Shown one piece after another: positions 11,421 through 24,030 of a stretch of 64,000 nt of DNA. How positions within the stretch are numbered: position 1 is the first letter of the stretch; the number at the start of each line of letters is the position of its first letter. The notes below the pieces were generated by a model that was not told the origin of the DNA, did not search any database, and saw nothing but the letters and a program-made list of their open reading frames with translations. A program made the translations under genes and the position numbers. The stretch lies in the NCBI RefSeq assembly GCF_963169125.1, contig NC_084798.1, positions 198,395,481 to 198,459,480 of the forward strand, written 5' to 3'. Source of the DNA: Humulus lupulus (lineage: Eukaryota; Streptophyta; Magnoliopsida; Rosales; Cannabaceae).

Positions 11421-14045
11421 TGTAACGCCCTAACTCCAGGGACCGTTACGGTGTGCCTTGTAAACAGTGTTAAACTCACTAATCGAGCCATTTGGCCAAA
11501 AACGTGTAACTAAGTATGATTAGCGGTTTAGGGATTAAAAATATTGGATAAGATATAACGTTTCATTAGAACGTTTAATATATATATGTTGGGATCCCAA
11601 AATTACAATTTCAGAGTCTACTACAAGAAAATATTTACAACAGGCCATTCTATGTGGCAAAATAGGGTTTAACCCTAGTTCATCTTCAAACCTCGGCCGT
11701 GGTGAACGAGCAGCTGCATATGTACACATCATCACCTAAGCTCTCCAACTCAAGTATGGTCCAATTTCCTTTTGCCTTTACCTGCACCACATAGCACCCA
11801 TGAGCCGAAGCCCAGCAAGAAAACTTAATATGCTCATGAACAATTTTAACATGTCATCAGATCATAAGGCACATGCCCTACTCCAACAGGCAACATATCC
11901 ACATAATGTTGAGTATAACACATCAACCAATGATCATAATAGTCATCTAGGACTCTTAGCCCCAATATAGAAACGTAATGTTGAGTATAATACATCAACC
12001 AACAATCATAATAATCATTCAGGACTTTCAGTCCAAACAAATAGGTGACAGTCGCAAAAGTTACAAAAGTGGGTATAGCCCCCTTTCTAGCCATGTGACG
12101 ATAGGGTCACCAGGACTTAACAGATAAGTGAACCTTTCATAATTTTGAACAGGATAGGTGTATGGTGAATAGTCACCAACATAACCTTCCCCATGACCAT
12201 AGAGTCATAACCCAGGAACATCGTTCCCTAGCCATGTGACAATAGTCATCGGGGCCTCATGCCCTGGCTCTGAGTAACTAGTCTTAGACTAGCCAAGCGC
12301 TTATAAGTTCATCGACCTTAGGGTCGGTCCAGAATTAATGCCATAGAGTCATTCAACGCTGATATCGATTAGATCTAATCTTCATTTGGCCTTGCGTTCA
12401 TGACGCTATGCCATTTCTGACTCTTAAGTCAGTATCCCTGACTAGTCAGTGCCATAAACAAGTAAGCAATGCCACCAAACACATATCACATATCCAATAT
12501 CCGTATACAAGGCATTCAACATGCTTACTTAACAAGTACTAGTACAATTAGGACCATGCATAAACACAGAGGCTCAAGCTCTGAACAATATCATACTCAG
12601 TATACAAAGCATGTCCTAATCACATGTTTCTCGTGCATCATATGCATTATATTTAACCATCCAGCATGCACCAATAATAACCATGCATGTCATACTTAAT
12701 CAACCAACATGCATCAAGAATAACCATGCATGTCACATATACACAGGGTGCAGTTTTCTTACCTCAGATTCAGGCTAGAATCAATATAAGAACGACCCTT
12801 GAGAACGATCAACCTTTAAGCCCTTAGCGATCACCTAGTCATAACCAAATAGGGGACACCATCAATAAAAATGATCAAAATAGGTTTCCAAATCAAAATC
12901 TAGCCTCCGGGACAACAATCCAAACTAATCCAAGTAGTAGGAACACTCCCGAGGCCTATAGCTAAGTTCCCGGGGTCAAAACGAGCAAACAGAACGAAAA
13001 CAGGGCAAGGGCTGCGGCCCTAGCACCTTGGGCCGCGGCCCCCAGAATTTCCTGAAGCAAGCGCCGCGGCGCCCAACACCAAGGGCCACGGCGCCCAGCA
13101 AAGTCAGAACCCCTCTCCTTCTTCATCGAGCTAGGGCTGCGGCGCCCAAGAACAGGGCCACGGCCCCCAACCCTAGGCCATTCCCAAACGTATTTTCAAC
13201 TTCTAAAAGCTTCCAAAATCATACCCAAACATATCCCAATCATCAAAACAAAGTTCCCAAGCTTCCCAAAGCTCCATAACCCTCAAAACCCAAGGTTCAA
13301 ACCAACCAAAAACTCAACAATTCACAAAGTCCAATTCTAAGCTTAGAAACTTTAAAAACTCAAAACTTCAAACTTAGATTACCTTTGATTGGTTTGTTTT
13401 CCATCAAATACTTTGGTTAATAAGCTTCTAATCTTTCATAGGATCGCTATGCCTCGACCCTCGCTTGATTCCGATTCCTAAAACTCGAGATTCCTTCAAA
13501 AAGGCTTCGAACGGTAAAATAAACTATCGGGAAGGGAGAGAGAGATTTTCTAACGTACGTTCTTATCTGCAAGCTACTTCAAGCTTAAGTAACCTCAAAT
13601 AAAACCTAAGGCTCGGGGTCCCGAAAACACCCCCGGGGACATTATAGTTAAAACTTCCAGAATTCCATCCTGATCTCAAATACTCCAAATTTATCATCAA
13701 ATAAACATTTCTATTACCCAATAATTGACCCCGTTATGACAAAACCGCTAACTCAATAATCTAAGATCGTCTCATGCCGAATAGCTCGAATATATCTCCA
13801 TAATAATAAAATCTCATTCACAAATTACAACATGCACCCAATTAACAAATATGCCCTTAACAGACCAATTTACCGAAATACCCTTATGATTATAAATACA
13901 TCCATATGCATGCATTTATCCTCATATAATAATATAATTCACATTAACATACATATAATCATTTAATACCATGATAAATCAATTATGGCCCTCCCAGCCT
14001 CTTAATCAAGGCCCTAAACCTTATTAGGAAATTTGGGGCATTACA
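11421..14045 (-). mobile_element. Solo LTR (family 3)
   Basis: This 2625-bp LTR runs from TGTAACGCCC to GGGGCATTACA. The duplication GAACC lies at 11416-11420 and 14046-14050. It carries the conserved U5-like block near 11780-11820 and a cluster of GC palindromes at 13009-13168. Short open frames in it (for example 12469-12699 and 13028-13279) have no family resemblance and are not called as genes. It is closely related to the copy at 35691-38507 (same GACCGTTACGGTGTGC block after the left end). Confidence 0.9.
13009..13168. repeat. Six-copy GC palindrome cluster inside LTR
   Basis: Six variants of GGGCYRCGGCSCCC occur at 13009, 13030, 13061, 13083, 13134 and 13155. The third includes the same perfect 12-mer, GCGCCGCGGCGC, as the LTR at 4710. 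Most differences between copies are CpG-type transitions (CCGCGG versus CTGCGG or CCACGG), which fits methylation decay of an originally symmetric word. Confidence 0.85.
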
Positions 14046-14757
14046 GAACCACTAATATCTCAACAGTTTTTTTTTTTGAAATAGGTATAGGGTTTGGATT
14101 ATTTCCAATATTATCTTGTAACTCATTTCTATGTGAAAGAAGCTACAGTTGATTTTTGTAACTTTAAAGAATTTTTTCAATTAATTTGTCAAAGGTTCTG
14201 CGAATTGAATTAATACCATTATCGATCGTGAGCCATTTTGAATCCAGTCTCATCCTTTTTTCACAATGTCAATCCCTTATATGATAACTAGAAAACATAG
14301 TCGCGCACAGTATTTTGTAATGATTAAAAAATGTATATTTTTAAATATTTTTTGGGAGATTGTGTGTAAGAGATTCATTTTCACCCTATTCGTACAACAT
14401 GCTCCTTATATGGATACGTAAGGACATCTTGACTGTAATTTTTTTTTCATGATAATGTTCATTATATAGCGAGCTTCGTGTAAGTTTTCGAGAAATTCTG
14501 AATAATTAAAGTGCCAAAAATAAAATTCAAACTACTTGTTGTACGTGTGCTTTTATTTAATATTACTATTATTTTATATGTTTTGCGTTGTTTTTTTTTG
14601 TTTATTATATAAATTTTTTAAGATTTTTATATTTTTTAGGGTAGAAAATTTATAAATCGTGATATTTTACACAATCATTCATTTTTTAAAAATAAATATT
14701 TTTATTAATCAAATTAATATCACGTGTATACATGTTCATATTCTTAATTGTTAAGAT
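14046..14757. other. Non-coding spacer with decayed DNA-transposon sequence
   Basis: AT-rich and without genes. The part around 14470-14580 (AAATTCTGAATAATTAAAGT... TTGTTGTACGTGTGC) is a diverged relative of the middle of the MITE at 18205-18500, so an old copy of that family is likely here. No ends could be fixed. Confidence 0.5.
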
Positions 14758-15116
14758 ATTTTGGTTTTAAATTTGAAATATCAAAACAATAAATCTTGAA
14801 GATAAATGTCAATTTATATATGATTCATTTATTATTATAATTATTAAAAAATTAGTTATTTCTAAATATTTTATTTAAATATAAATAAAAATATTTTTAT
14901 TTTAAGTTTGAAATGTCAAAACAATAAAAAGATAAATACAGATGGAAAATTTTGAAATAAATGTCAATTATATATGATTATTTATTATTATAATTATTAA
15001 AAAATGAGTTATTTATAAATAAATTAAGATATTTTAAATTTTGAATTTGAAATATGAAACAATAAAAAGATTATCATGAATTGGAAAATCTTCAAGATAA
15101 ATGTGAATTTATATAT
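14758..15116. repeat. Three tandem copies of an AT-rich unit of about 130 bp
   Basis: Units start near 14758, 14890 and 15026. Each contains AAATWTGAAAT, an ACAATAAA block, GATAAATGTCAATTTATATA and TTATTATTATAATTATTA. The third unit is cut by the solo LTR at 15122 and resumes at 15880 (TTATTATAATAATTATTAG). Confidence 0.7.
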
Positions 15117-15121
15117 GGTTG

Positions 15122-15879
15122 TGTACGCCCTGACTTTCCCACGGGCTGATTAGTGGGCTGAGCTGCGGCCTAATCATAATTATCTCGTGGACATCCCCAA
15201 AACCGGAGCTGCCATCATAAGATCATACCTCCTTAGCTCGAGGTAACCCAAGGGTTCGCCAAGATTGCCTAAGACTTGAGTCCGGACTCTGGAGGCCGAA
15301 GGTCGAGTTAGGTATCCAGCTCGTGGTACGAGCTGGATGTGGAGGCTATGACTCTTTGTAAAGTCAACACACGCAAGGTAAACGTGCACATATCAGACAT
15401 CACGTGTCTGATATGCCCCTGACTTCTCGGACACGCAGCAGGAACGTGCGTATTCAGACACCCACGATTGGGTTGGGCCGTGCGGCCCATTATCCCCTTA
15501 CCTATTGATTTGACCACACTTATGTGTCAGGTTTAGGAATTAATCATGAATGTCACAGAATTGATACGATAGGTAAGAAGGTCACGGGATGACCTTTTTA
15601 CCAACTCCCAGGTGCCTTCTCCTATAAATATGGAGACCTTGGGAGTTAATAAGGGTTGGATTATCTCTTGTAAGAAATACCCTGTAATCAAATATCCAGT
15701 ATATAGCAATAATACTGACTAGTGGAGTAGAAGGATTTTAACCTTCGAACCACTTAAAAAACGTGTCTTGAGTCACCATTTCACTTTTCCAAGATCATAT
15801 ATCTGTTACGGTTCAACATTAGCACTAACCTCTTTCTCTTCTTTTCTTAATTACCTATTGGCGAAGAACCGCGTCAACA
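15122..15879 (+). mobile_element. Solo LTR (family 4), 758 bp
   Basis: The LTR starts TGTACGCCCTGAC and ends GCGTCAACA. The duplication GGTTG lies at 15117-15121 and 15880-15884. A TATA box (CCTATAAATATGG, about 15621-15633) is followed by TTGTAAGAAATACCCTG, placing U3 to the left and giving plus orientation. No internal region is present. The family is not assigned. Confidence 0.88.
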
Positions 15880-15884
15880 GGTTG

Positions 15885-17385
15885 ATTTATTATAATAATT
15901 ATTAGAAAATTAGTTATTAAAAAATATTAAAAAAAAGAGTTCTGGAAGAGGCATTGCTTTATTGATGATTTTAGATATTTTGTTTTTCAATTTTATAATA
16001 ATCATAAATTAAATTAAATTAAATAAAAAAATATAGAAAAAATAGAAATAGATTAGAGATTTTGACTTGAATTCTCCTTTTATTTAAAAAAAAAACATGT
16101 GACATTTTCCAATTTTGACATTGTCATTTAAAATATATCGGATGACGAACTTTATAAGTATTATTTATGTTTTTTCCAAATAAAATTGTTTCAATTGACT
16201 TATTACATTATTGCCAAGGCAATGGCAGTATCACAGATTTTGATTTGTTGATTATTTGAGCTTAGAAACAAATGGAACTTGAGTAGCTTAATTTTATAAA
16301 GCCAAGTTTTAAGGGTTTTTTACTTCCTATTATTAAGTTCATTTATGCATAGAGACCGTTTACTTCATTTAGATTTGATGAATTGGATTTCTGGGCATGA
16401 TTATTGTTTACCTCGTATGGTAACTTCCTAAATGTGTGAATATGTTATTGATCAGTAGCATTATTCATACTTGTTAGTTTTAGAAGTTGACAGGTGTGAT
16501 AAGTTATTATATCTTGTTGCTACTAAAAGATATTACAATACATATACATTTATTAAATTTTCTATGTAGCAACATATTTTGATAGGATGGTAAATTTAGA
16601 TTTTTTTCATTCTACTTGCTCGTATCTCTTTCGAAAAAAGAGAAAGATTATTGAGAGAGATTATAGGCTTTTGTATCATAATTAAAGATTCAATTCAAAT
16701 TGTACCAAAACTTCACATATAATAATAATAATATATTTAATAATATCCATCGAGAATACTATTAATTTTAAAAAATAATTATTTAAATTTAAAATTATAT
16801 TCATATACAAAAATATATTTTTTTATAAAATATCTTTAATTTAAAAAAAAAGTCTATATGAACATATTATAAATAAATAAAATTAATATCTTATTTAAAT
16901 TTAAAATAATAATAGTAAATTAATTAACCACAAATAAGTAGATAAAAAATAAGATGGTTGTATCAATTTTATTATTTTTTCTATTTTTTATCCATTTTAA
17001 ATAGTAATAGTAATTAAATAAAATATAAATATATTAGAAATCGCAATAGCTTCCACACCATTGGAGAAGGTGGAAAATCTTTCGATTAATGATGCTACAT
17101 AATCTATTTGAAGATTTATCGATTAACTTATACTTACTAATTTGTTGAAACTTTGATGTCTCTTTTTTCTCAACCACCTCCAACAATCTCAATATCACCC
17201 ACACAACATAAATATCCGATAACATTTAAAACATGATAGAAAAATAAGATGAAGATGTTAGAGTATCAAGATCAACAATTTAAAATAAAAACTTTAAAGA
17301 TTAACAAACATTAATAATTGAATAAATACCCAAGATCCGAGAGGATTGTATGATTGTGTTATCATTAACATGTAAATTAATCAAA
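15885..17385. other. AT-rich spacer, no gene seen
   Basis: It contains the end of the third 130-bp tandem unit, then poly-A/T-rich DNA. I found no coding similarity, no RNA gene and no clear element ends. Confidence 0.5.
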
Positions 17386-17822
17386 TTTGGATATATGAAT
17401 TGGAATTCATTGAAAATTGAAATTGAAATAATTCAGAGAGAAGAAGAGAAAAAAAAAGAAATTAGAGTAGAGGAAAATGTGAGATTAATAGATAATGTTT
17501 AGAATATATATAAATTTACAAAGAGATGTTTATCTATATTTAAATAATAGTATCTTATAGATATCTCATTTAAATTTGAAAAATTACATTTATTATTATT
17601 ATAATCTATAAAATAAATAAAAAAAATTAGATTAAATGAGAAAATAGAGAGTGGTTTGAAGAGTTTTTAGAGTGTCACATCATCTCCTTGGTGTTTTCCT
17701 TTATATATATATAGATTTATTATTATTATTATAATCTATAAAAAATTATACTAAATGAGAAAATAGATAGAGTGGTTTGAAGAGTTTTTAAACTGTCACA
17801 TTATCTACTTGGTGCTCTCCTT

Positions 17823-17879
<57 letters not shown>

Positions 17880-18190
17880 TGGATATATGAATTGGAATTA
17901 ATTGAAAATTGAAATTGAAAGAATTGAGAGAGAAAAATAGAAAAAAAATTAGAATAGATAAAAATATGAGATTAATAAAGAATGTTTATAATATATATAT
18001 ATTTACAAAGATATATTTATCTATATTTAAATAATAGTATCTTATAAATATCTCATTTAAATTTGAAAAATTACATTTATTATTATTATTCTAATTTATA
18101 AAATAAATAAAAAAATTAGATTAAATGAGAAAATAGATAGAGTGGTTTGAAGAGTTTTTAGAGTGCCACATCATCTCATTGGTGCTCTTA
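17386..18190. repeat. Tandem duplication with a period of about 491 bp
   Basis: The block 17386 to about 17710 (GGATATATGAATTGGAATT ... CACATCATCTCCTTGGTG) recurs at 17877-18190 with few changes. A shorter extra copy of its last 110 bp sits at 17715-17850. The shared tail GAGTGGTTTGAAGAGTTTTT plus GTCACATCATCTCC precedes a TATA microsatellite each time. It is non-coding and its origin is unknown. Confidence 0.75.
17822..17876. repeat. Compound (TA)n(GA)n microsatellite
   Basis: A run of TA dinucleotides passes directly into a run of about 14 GA dinucleotides at the border between the two tandem units. Confidence 0.95.
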
Positions 18191-18204
18191 TATATATATA
18201 TATA

Positions 18205-18500
18205 GGGAAATTTTCCAATAGGGGCTTCACTTTAAGCCCTATAGGTGGGGCTCTTAGTGTTCTCGACCCGTGAATAGTTTTCGGCACAATTTTTTTATGA
18301 TCGTGTATATTGTAGCTATTTAGAGCATTTTGCAAATTTTTATAAAATTCTGAATAGTTTACAGTACCGAAAACTAAGTTCAAACATGTTGTTGCACGCG
18401 TGACTATTTTTTTTTTTATGTGCGTGGAAAGGCCCTATATATATACTAGATAGGGCTTAAAGTGAGAGCCCCAATGATAGGGCTTAGAGTGAAGCATCTA
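18205..18500. mobile_element. MITE with TIRs of about 35 bp (Mutator-like?)
   Basis: The left TIR (18221-18256, GGGGCTTCACTTTAAGCCCT...) matches the inverted right end (18465-18496, AGGGCTTAGAGTGAAGC...) at roughly four of five positions. The internal part carries GAATAGTTTACAGTACCG and TTGTTGCACGCGTGAC. It is about 300 bp and non-coding. It sits inside a TA-rich microsatellite, so the target duplication cannot be read and the superfamily is uncertain. Confidence 0.65.
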
Positions 18501-20490
18501 TATATATATATAGATATATATATATATATATTAGATACAAGCAATGTGCAATATGCACTTTTGCTTAGTTTTATTTATATAATTTATTAATTATTTTTAT
18601 CAAATTTATATTAATGTCATATAAATATCATATTTTAATTAAATAATTTATTTATTTTTGTTTAAGTTTATGTTTGTTCTAGTTTTTGAATTTGGGAGTG
18701 ACAACAAGAGATTATGTATTATATGTTTAATGTAATATTAAATATTATAAGTGGATTTTAAATTTAAGTTTCTTGCTAGTTTTTTTATTTTTTTAAATTT
18801 GTTGCCAATTCACAGTAGATTATATTATATGTTTAAAATGATATTATTCTAATAAGTGAGTTTAAGTTTAATTAAATTTTATTTAAGTTATAAAACGTAT
18901 GATTTTATTATTTTTAAATAATTATCATTGTAAAATATCATATTTTAATTTGTTTAATTATTTATTATTTTTAAATAATTATCATTGTAAAATATCTAAA
19001 AAATATCATATTTTTAATTTGTTTAATTATTTATTATTTTAAAATAATTATCATTGTAAAATATCTAAAAATATATATAATATTTTAATTTTTTTTAATT
19101 ATTTATTTTATTTTATTTAAATTTAATTGTTTACAAACTACCGTTAAATATAAGAATATTCTGTTAAAGTTAACATTAAAAAAATAAAAAATGGTTAAAA
19201 CCGATAATTTTCGTTATCAACACACTTATTATATATAAGAGATATTAAATGAGAAAATAGATAGAGTGGTTTGAAGAGTTTTTAGAATGTCACATCATCT
19301 CTTTGATGTTCTCCTTTATATATATAAATTAAAAAAAATATGTAACTACTTACATTTTTTTTAAATTATTATATTATTATAATTTATAAAATGAATAAAA
19401 AATTATATTAAAAGAGAAAATAAATAGAGTGTTTTAGAAAATTTTAAAGTGTCACATCATCTTCTTGAAGCTCTCATTTATATAATATATAGATAGATAT
19501 GATATTTTTAATAACATATCAAAAATAAAATGGATGCAATAAAACTTATTATTAATTAGTAAATTTAACAAAATAAAAAAATTCATGTGTTATTTGAAAA
19601 CTAAACACTTCTGTTAGATTTTCCCTTGTTGGGATACTGAGACATCATTTTTACATATATTTACTAATTTATCAAAAAAATTCACTCTCAAATCTCTACA
19701 CATGGTCGGAAAATGTCATTTCTTCAAATTTCTCGCCTCATTAAACTTCCAAAAATCTAAAAAAAAAAAACAAATTAAATCACATCCATTCTTAATAATT
19801 TTTATACACGACAAATACGGCATATTTACAATTAATCAATCAAATCAACAATAAATCTCAAATAGAATGTCAAGAACCTCTCTTTCTCTACTCCAAATGT
19901 TTTATTGTATCTACTTGATATCTTATTATGGTTCGCTGCCTTTATGTAATTGAAGACAATGGACATAATTTTTTTAAGAGGGTGATTTACCTGGCTAGAA
20001 AATCATGAACAATAGTCATGGTCGACTAAAGTGAATTTAGAACTCGTTTCAATATTGTCCTTCATTGGTATGTGTCATAGAAGTTTGACTGCTTTTGGTA
20101 AATTTTCTCGAATAGGTATGTCCAATATACGAAGTTCTTGACTGGCAATATTTCTAACTAAGCGGCCTGATTTGTAGAATCAAGTATAGTTCTTTATGCT
20201 TATTACACTAGACTCTCTAGACTTTTGTATAACATTCAAGACCACTCTAATGAAACTATTGTCCCCAAAAGGCAGTTCCTCCTCTGCTTGATTCATAGGT
20301 TAAAAACTTGACCACTGATTCAGAAGTCTGAACCGTGTATTGGTAATTTACATGTCCAGCCGCTACTAAGAACATGTTGTTTTCAATGTAATAAAAGTGA
20401 AGGTGATCAAAATTGATAATTTGTTTTGACTCATATGAACAATGCTGGCTCAGCAAAGTGGTCAGAAGCTAAGCTATATCACTTGTCAAG
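18501..20490. other. AT-rich spacer with dispersed partial repeats
   Basis: Partial copies of the 17.4-18.2 kb unit recur at about 19236-19325 and 19372-19490 (GAGAAAATAGATAGAGTGG ... GTCACATCATCTCTTTG). A TATTTATTATTTTTAAATAATTATCATTG word repeats three times at 18900-19075. The rest, including 19660-20490 downstream of the SLX9-like gene, shows no gene. Confidence 0.55.
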
Positions 20491-21780
20491 TTACAAATCC
20501 ATAGATTCAGGTCCGGTTGAAGACTTTGATTTCTTATCCTTTTTCTTCCTCCCTCCATTCTTGTTCTTTTTCTTAATCTTTGGCTTCTCTTCTATAACTG
20601 GCTGCGTGCTCTCCAAGTGTTGAGCGAGAGCAGCCAGGGGATCCAACTGGAACGCAGGGTGGTTAAGAACCGTACTCATTTGCTTTGCTTCCTTCAATCT
20701 GAAGGCCAAATGAAACCAACCACTAAGCACAAAAAGTTTTGAAAAGCAATATGAAAGGGAAAAGCAAATAGATTTAGAAACTGACATTAGCTTTTGCCTA
20801 GATTTACAGTTCAGCTTGAACTCAGCTGGAGTGGGTTGCTGAGAATTTTTTAATTCGGGAAGGAACTCTGTAAGGGAAGAGAGATCATAAGGTTTCAGCT
20901 TCTTCTGACGGCTTCGAAGTTTCTTTTTCTGGTAGAAACATGAAACATACATTTTTCAACATATTGTATAGTGATAGTACTTATAAATGATAAATATAAC
21001 CCAAAGAAGAACAAAAAAAAGCCTGCAAGAACAAATTGGCCCAAACAACAAACACAATTTTGCAACTCCAATAAAGAACCATTTAAAATCAGCAAGAAAA
21101 TCATCAATACGCTATACATTTCCTGATGAACACAAAATATCAACGACGTTTCCCATCAATAACTTCAAAAATTGCAAAACAACATAAGTTATGAAATTAT
21201 CAACATTCATATCCAAACAATATGAGGTGGTCATAGACTTAAACTGATTGACAACTACATTCTATTAAAAGTATTGAAGTTCACAGTGACATTTGCCTGT
21301 GTCGAATATATATATATATAAAATGAGGGCATTCAAATGACTCATTAAGAACAAAATTCTGACCTTGGCAATAGTCTTTTGGGCAGTCAAGGCGGCAACA
21401 GTATCCTTAACCTCTGCATTAAGAATTTAGAAAGAGACTAATAAGTAAGGTTCAATGAATTCAACATTATCAAACTATAATTATTATTTGTGTACTACAT
21501 CTGACACCACAGTACAAACACAATACTGAAATTTAGAAAATCAATACTACTCCGTAATGAGTGGAGCCTTGAAAATAGGGTATGGATAAAACTACAGAAA
21601 ATGAGCCAAACTCACTGGAGTAAAACTCAAGCTTCTTTTCAAACTTGCGATCGGCCTTACTCGATGAATCAGACCTGCATTCCATGTAAATAAGTACCCA
21701 GGAAGTTCATGATTTTATTTATCATTAATTAAAAGAAAATTCAAGCTATGACAGTAGTACCGTGAACTTGGCTTGCCCAT
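20491..21780 (-). CDS. SLX9: SLX9-type ribosome biogenesis protein, five exons
   Basis: Exons on the minus strand are 21761-21780, 21616-21674, 21364-21413, 20786-20928 and 20491-20698. All introns are GT-AG (86, 202, 435 and 87 bp) and together they give an uninterrupted 159-residue protein. The start is the ATG at 21780 (MGKPSSR). The protein is very basic. It has a central KKKLRSRQKKLK block, then DLSSLTEFLPEL, the family signature STVLNHPAFQLDPLAALAQH, and a Lys-rich tail typical of nucleolar targeting. SLX9/FAM207A proteins are nucleolar factors in 40S pre-ribosome maturation and ITS1 processing in yeast. That role is transferred by family. Every frame and splice junction is intact, unlike everything around it, so this is probably a live host gene. 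Recognition is from the signature, not from a search. Confidence 0.85.
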
Positions 21781-23846
21781 AGCTGAAGCTTTTGAAGCTT
21801 TCTAAGCACAAAATATATGTATGTATCTATGTATAGATAAAATAGTGAAAGAAAATTATGGTTAGTGAAAAAGACAACAGAAGAACTTGGATTAAGCAAG
21901 CACAAAACAAAGAAAGAAATCAGGAAAGCAAATATATAAATACAAAAGAATTTACTATAAAACGAATGTGTGTCGAAAAAAGCAGTCAGGTTAGTGTTAC
22001 GAAGTTTTATTTCTCTTTCTCTATGTCCACGGAGAGAAGGAAGAAGAACTCAGAAAGGGTTTTTCTAAATTGGTGGGAGAGCCTTACTGCTAATGGATCC
22101 CTCCAGGAACATTTTGAATTTGGACCCAAAAACTATGCGAAGTTTTGTTTTTCTTGAGTTTGGCCCCCATTTTCTTCTCTTTTTTTTTTTTACTATCTAG
22201 AATGCTAAGGAGATCCTTATCAAAGTGGTTTTCATGGCTATTAATCAATGTATAATAAGTCCTGTGGGCGTTTAGAAACTCCCTAAATTGCTTTCCCATC
22301 TATCCATGCATTAATAACTACAAGGTTTGATTGGCCTGTGATCCCAACAAAATCACCGCATTTCTTTAGCAACTAAATATGTAGGTGTTGAATGCTACAT
22401 ATTTCCATGGTGTTTCATTCTTAACTTGGTTAGAAGTATTCTATGGGGAAATAAAGCTCTGGTTGTGTCTTTATCAGAGAAGTAGAGTATGTAGACAAGT
22501 GAATATTTTCAAAATCCCTTCACAAAACTACTTTAAAACCTATGACAGCTCCTAACCTAATGTGTTTAGTATCAATTGAAGGATTTTAAATTTTTATTAG
22601 TTTAAGTGATGATAACCTAATCTAACACTTTAGTAACATCAAAACCTTCTTTTTAATGCATAGGCCACCAATACTCTCATGGCTTCTAATGACACAAAAT
22701 CTGATTATATATAGACATGAACTGCCATTTAATCCATGGCCTTTACAAATTTACCCTTTTTCTCGTTACTTTCTCAATTGTTTGCATTCATTTTGTTTAA
22801 GCCATTGAATTATATATAATCAAACATTGAAGAATTAAGCCTCAAAAAAATGTTCCATTCCCACGTTCATGATCTTCCACCTCCTTTCCTTTCTAAATTG
22901 CTTTCATTTTCCCCACCCAATTATCAATCAATCAACAATATCATGACAACAACGGAAAAATATGGTGCCTACATCAACAATGTTCAAAAACTCAATGGCA
23001 TTATAGATCTCATTTAAAAAAAAAAAGATAATTATTCATGCATATGTAGCTTCTTTCCAAAAAAAAATATATATAAAGAGAATAACATGTTCAAAGAAGA
23101 TAATTCATAAAGTTCAAGATTCCCAAAGAAAAAAAAAATCTTTGTGTTTTCTTTCCAGGTAATTTAAAAATGCCAAGGATACATTTTGAGCAAATGGGTA
23201 TCCTAAGAGTATTTTCTATAAAAAAATCGGCTAAGTTTGTTTAAATAACTTATGTTGTTCTAACTCTACACTGACCTCATTGAAAGATACCTTACCCTTG
23301 AGAGACATTCTCATGTGCAAAATTTTCACATCTCAAAACTAAAACCATAGTCCAATTGGATATGCATGCTAACAAAAATTAATCTACCATTCACTTCTCA
23401 ACTCAAGCTGCTCTTGGTTTCAAATATTCTTCAGCTTAGCGGGAGAAAAATTAAAGGTTGAGGCTGCATAACCCAAAAGTTTTCTCTAGTCAGAGCCAAA
23501 GTTTAGCACATAATTTATAGCTTAAAGGCCTTTCTTTTAGGAAACTTAGTGGCTCATTCTATCAACAAATTTGTTTTTGTGTTAAACCATGCCTAGGTGT
23601 GCTTGCAGGGATATTTTAAAATTGCGTGGCACTATTATAGCAAGATTACAGATTCTTATATGATAAAGTGGAATTGGAGTTTTTATGTTTTGTTTTAGAG
23701 AAAGAAGAGGTCTTGATTCATGGATCTTTCTTCAAATTTAACATTGCCTTATGATAAATGCAACACCTATAGGGAAGTTTAAAGGTTCCTAAAGCCAAAG
23801 ACTGTAAGATTTTCAATCATCACTCTTGTTTACTTTTGTATAGGCG
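21781..23846. other. Intergenic region upstream of the SLX9-like gene
   Basis: It must hold the 5' UTR and promoter of the minus-strand SLX9-like gene (from 21781 upwards), but no TATA box stands out. Short frames at 21858-22299 overlap on both strands and look like chance. From 22300 to 23846 I see AT-rich non-coding DNA with poly-A runs and no element ends. Confidence 0.5.
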
Positions 23847-23859
23847 AATAATGAAATCA

Positions 23860-24017
23860 TTTTTTTCTTTAACCAAAAAAAAAAGTTATAGCAATTGCTA
23901 TGAAGGTACCCAAGAGGAACTCCAACCTCAGACTTAGGTACCCAAGAGGAACTCCAACGTCAGACTTGTGGGAGCAAACCACATGCTTAACCATTTGAGC
24001 TAACCCTCTTGAGCCAA
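23860..24017 (-). mobile_element. tRNA-derived SINE
   Basis: On the minus strand the head reads GGTTAGCTCAAATGGTTAAG (box A-like), followed by GTTTGCTCCCAC and a GGTTGGAGTTCC box B-like block, with an A-rich tail (AAAGAAAAAA). The flanks carry a 13-bp duplication, AATAATGAAATCA (23847-23859) and AATAATGAATTCA (24018-24030), with one mismatch. Box B and its surroundings are duplicated in tandem (GGTACCCAAGAGGAACTCC occurs twice, at about 23905 and 23937). It is pol III-type by structure and about 158 bp long. Confidence 0.82.
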
Positions 24018-24030
24018 AATAATGAATTCA

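Noticed and set aside
12469..13279. Short plus-strand frames in the LTR at 11421
   Set aside because: No recognisable domain; they lie across the palindrome cluster and U3 of a solo LTR.
17034..17225. 63-codon minus-strand frame
   Set aside because: AT-rich chance frame with no similarity to a known family and no context.
20895..21143. 82-codon minus-strand frame next to the SLX9-like exons
   Set aside because: It spans intron 3 and crosses its splice site; the spliced exons explain the coding signal.
23881..24016. Possible tRNA gene on the minus strand
   Set aside because: Box A/B-like words are present, but there is no cloverleaf, box B is duplicated, and an A-rich tail and target duplication mark it as a SINE.
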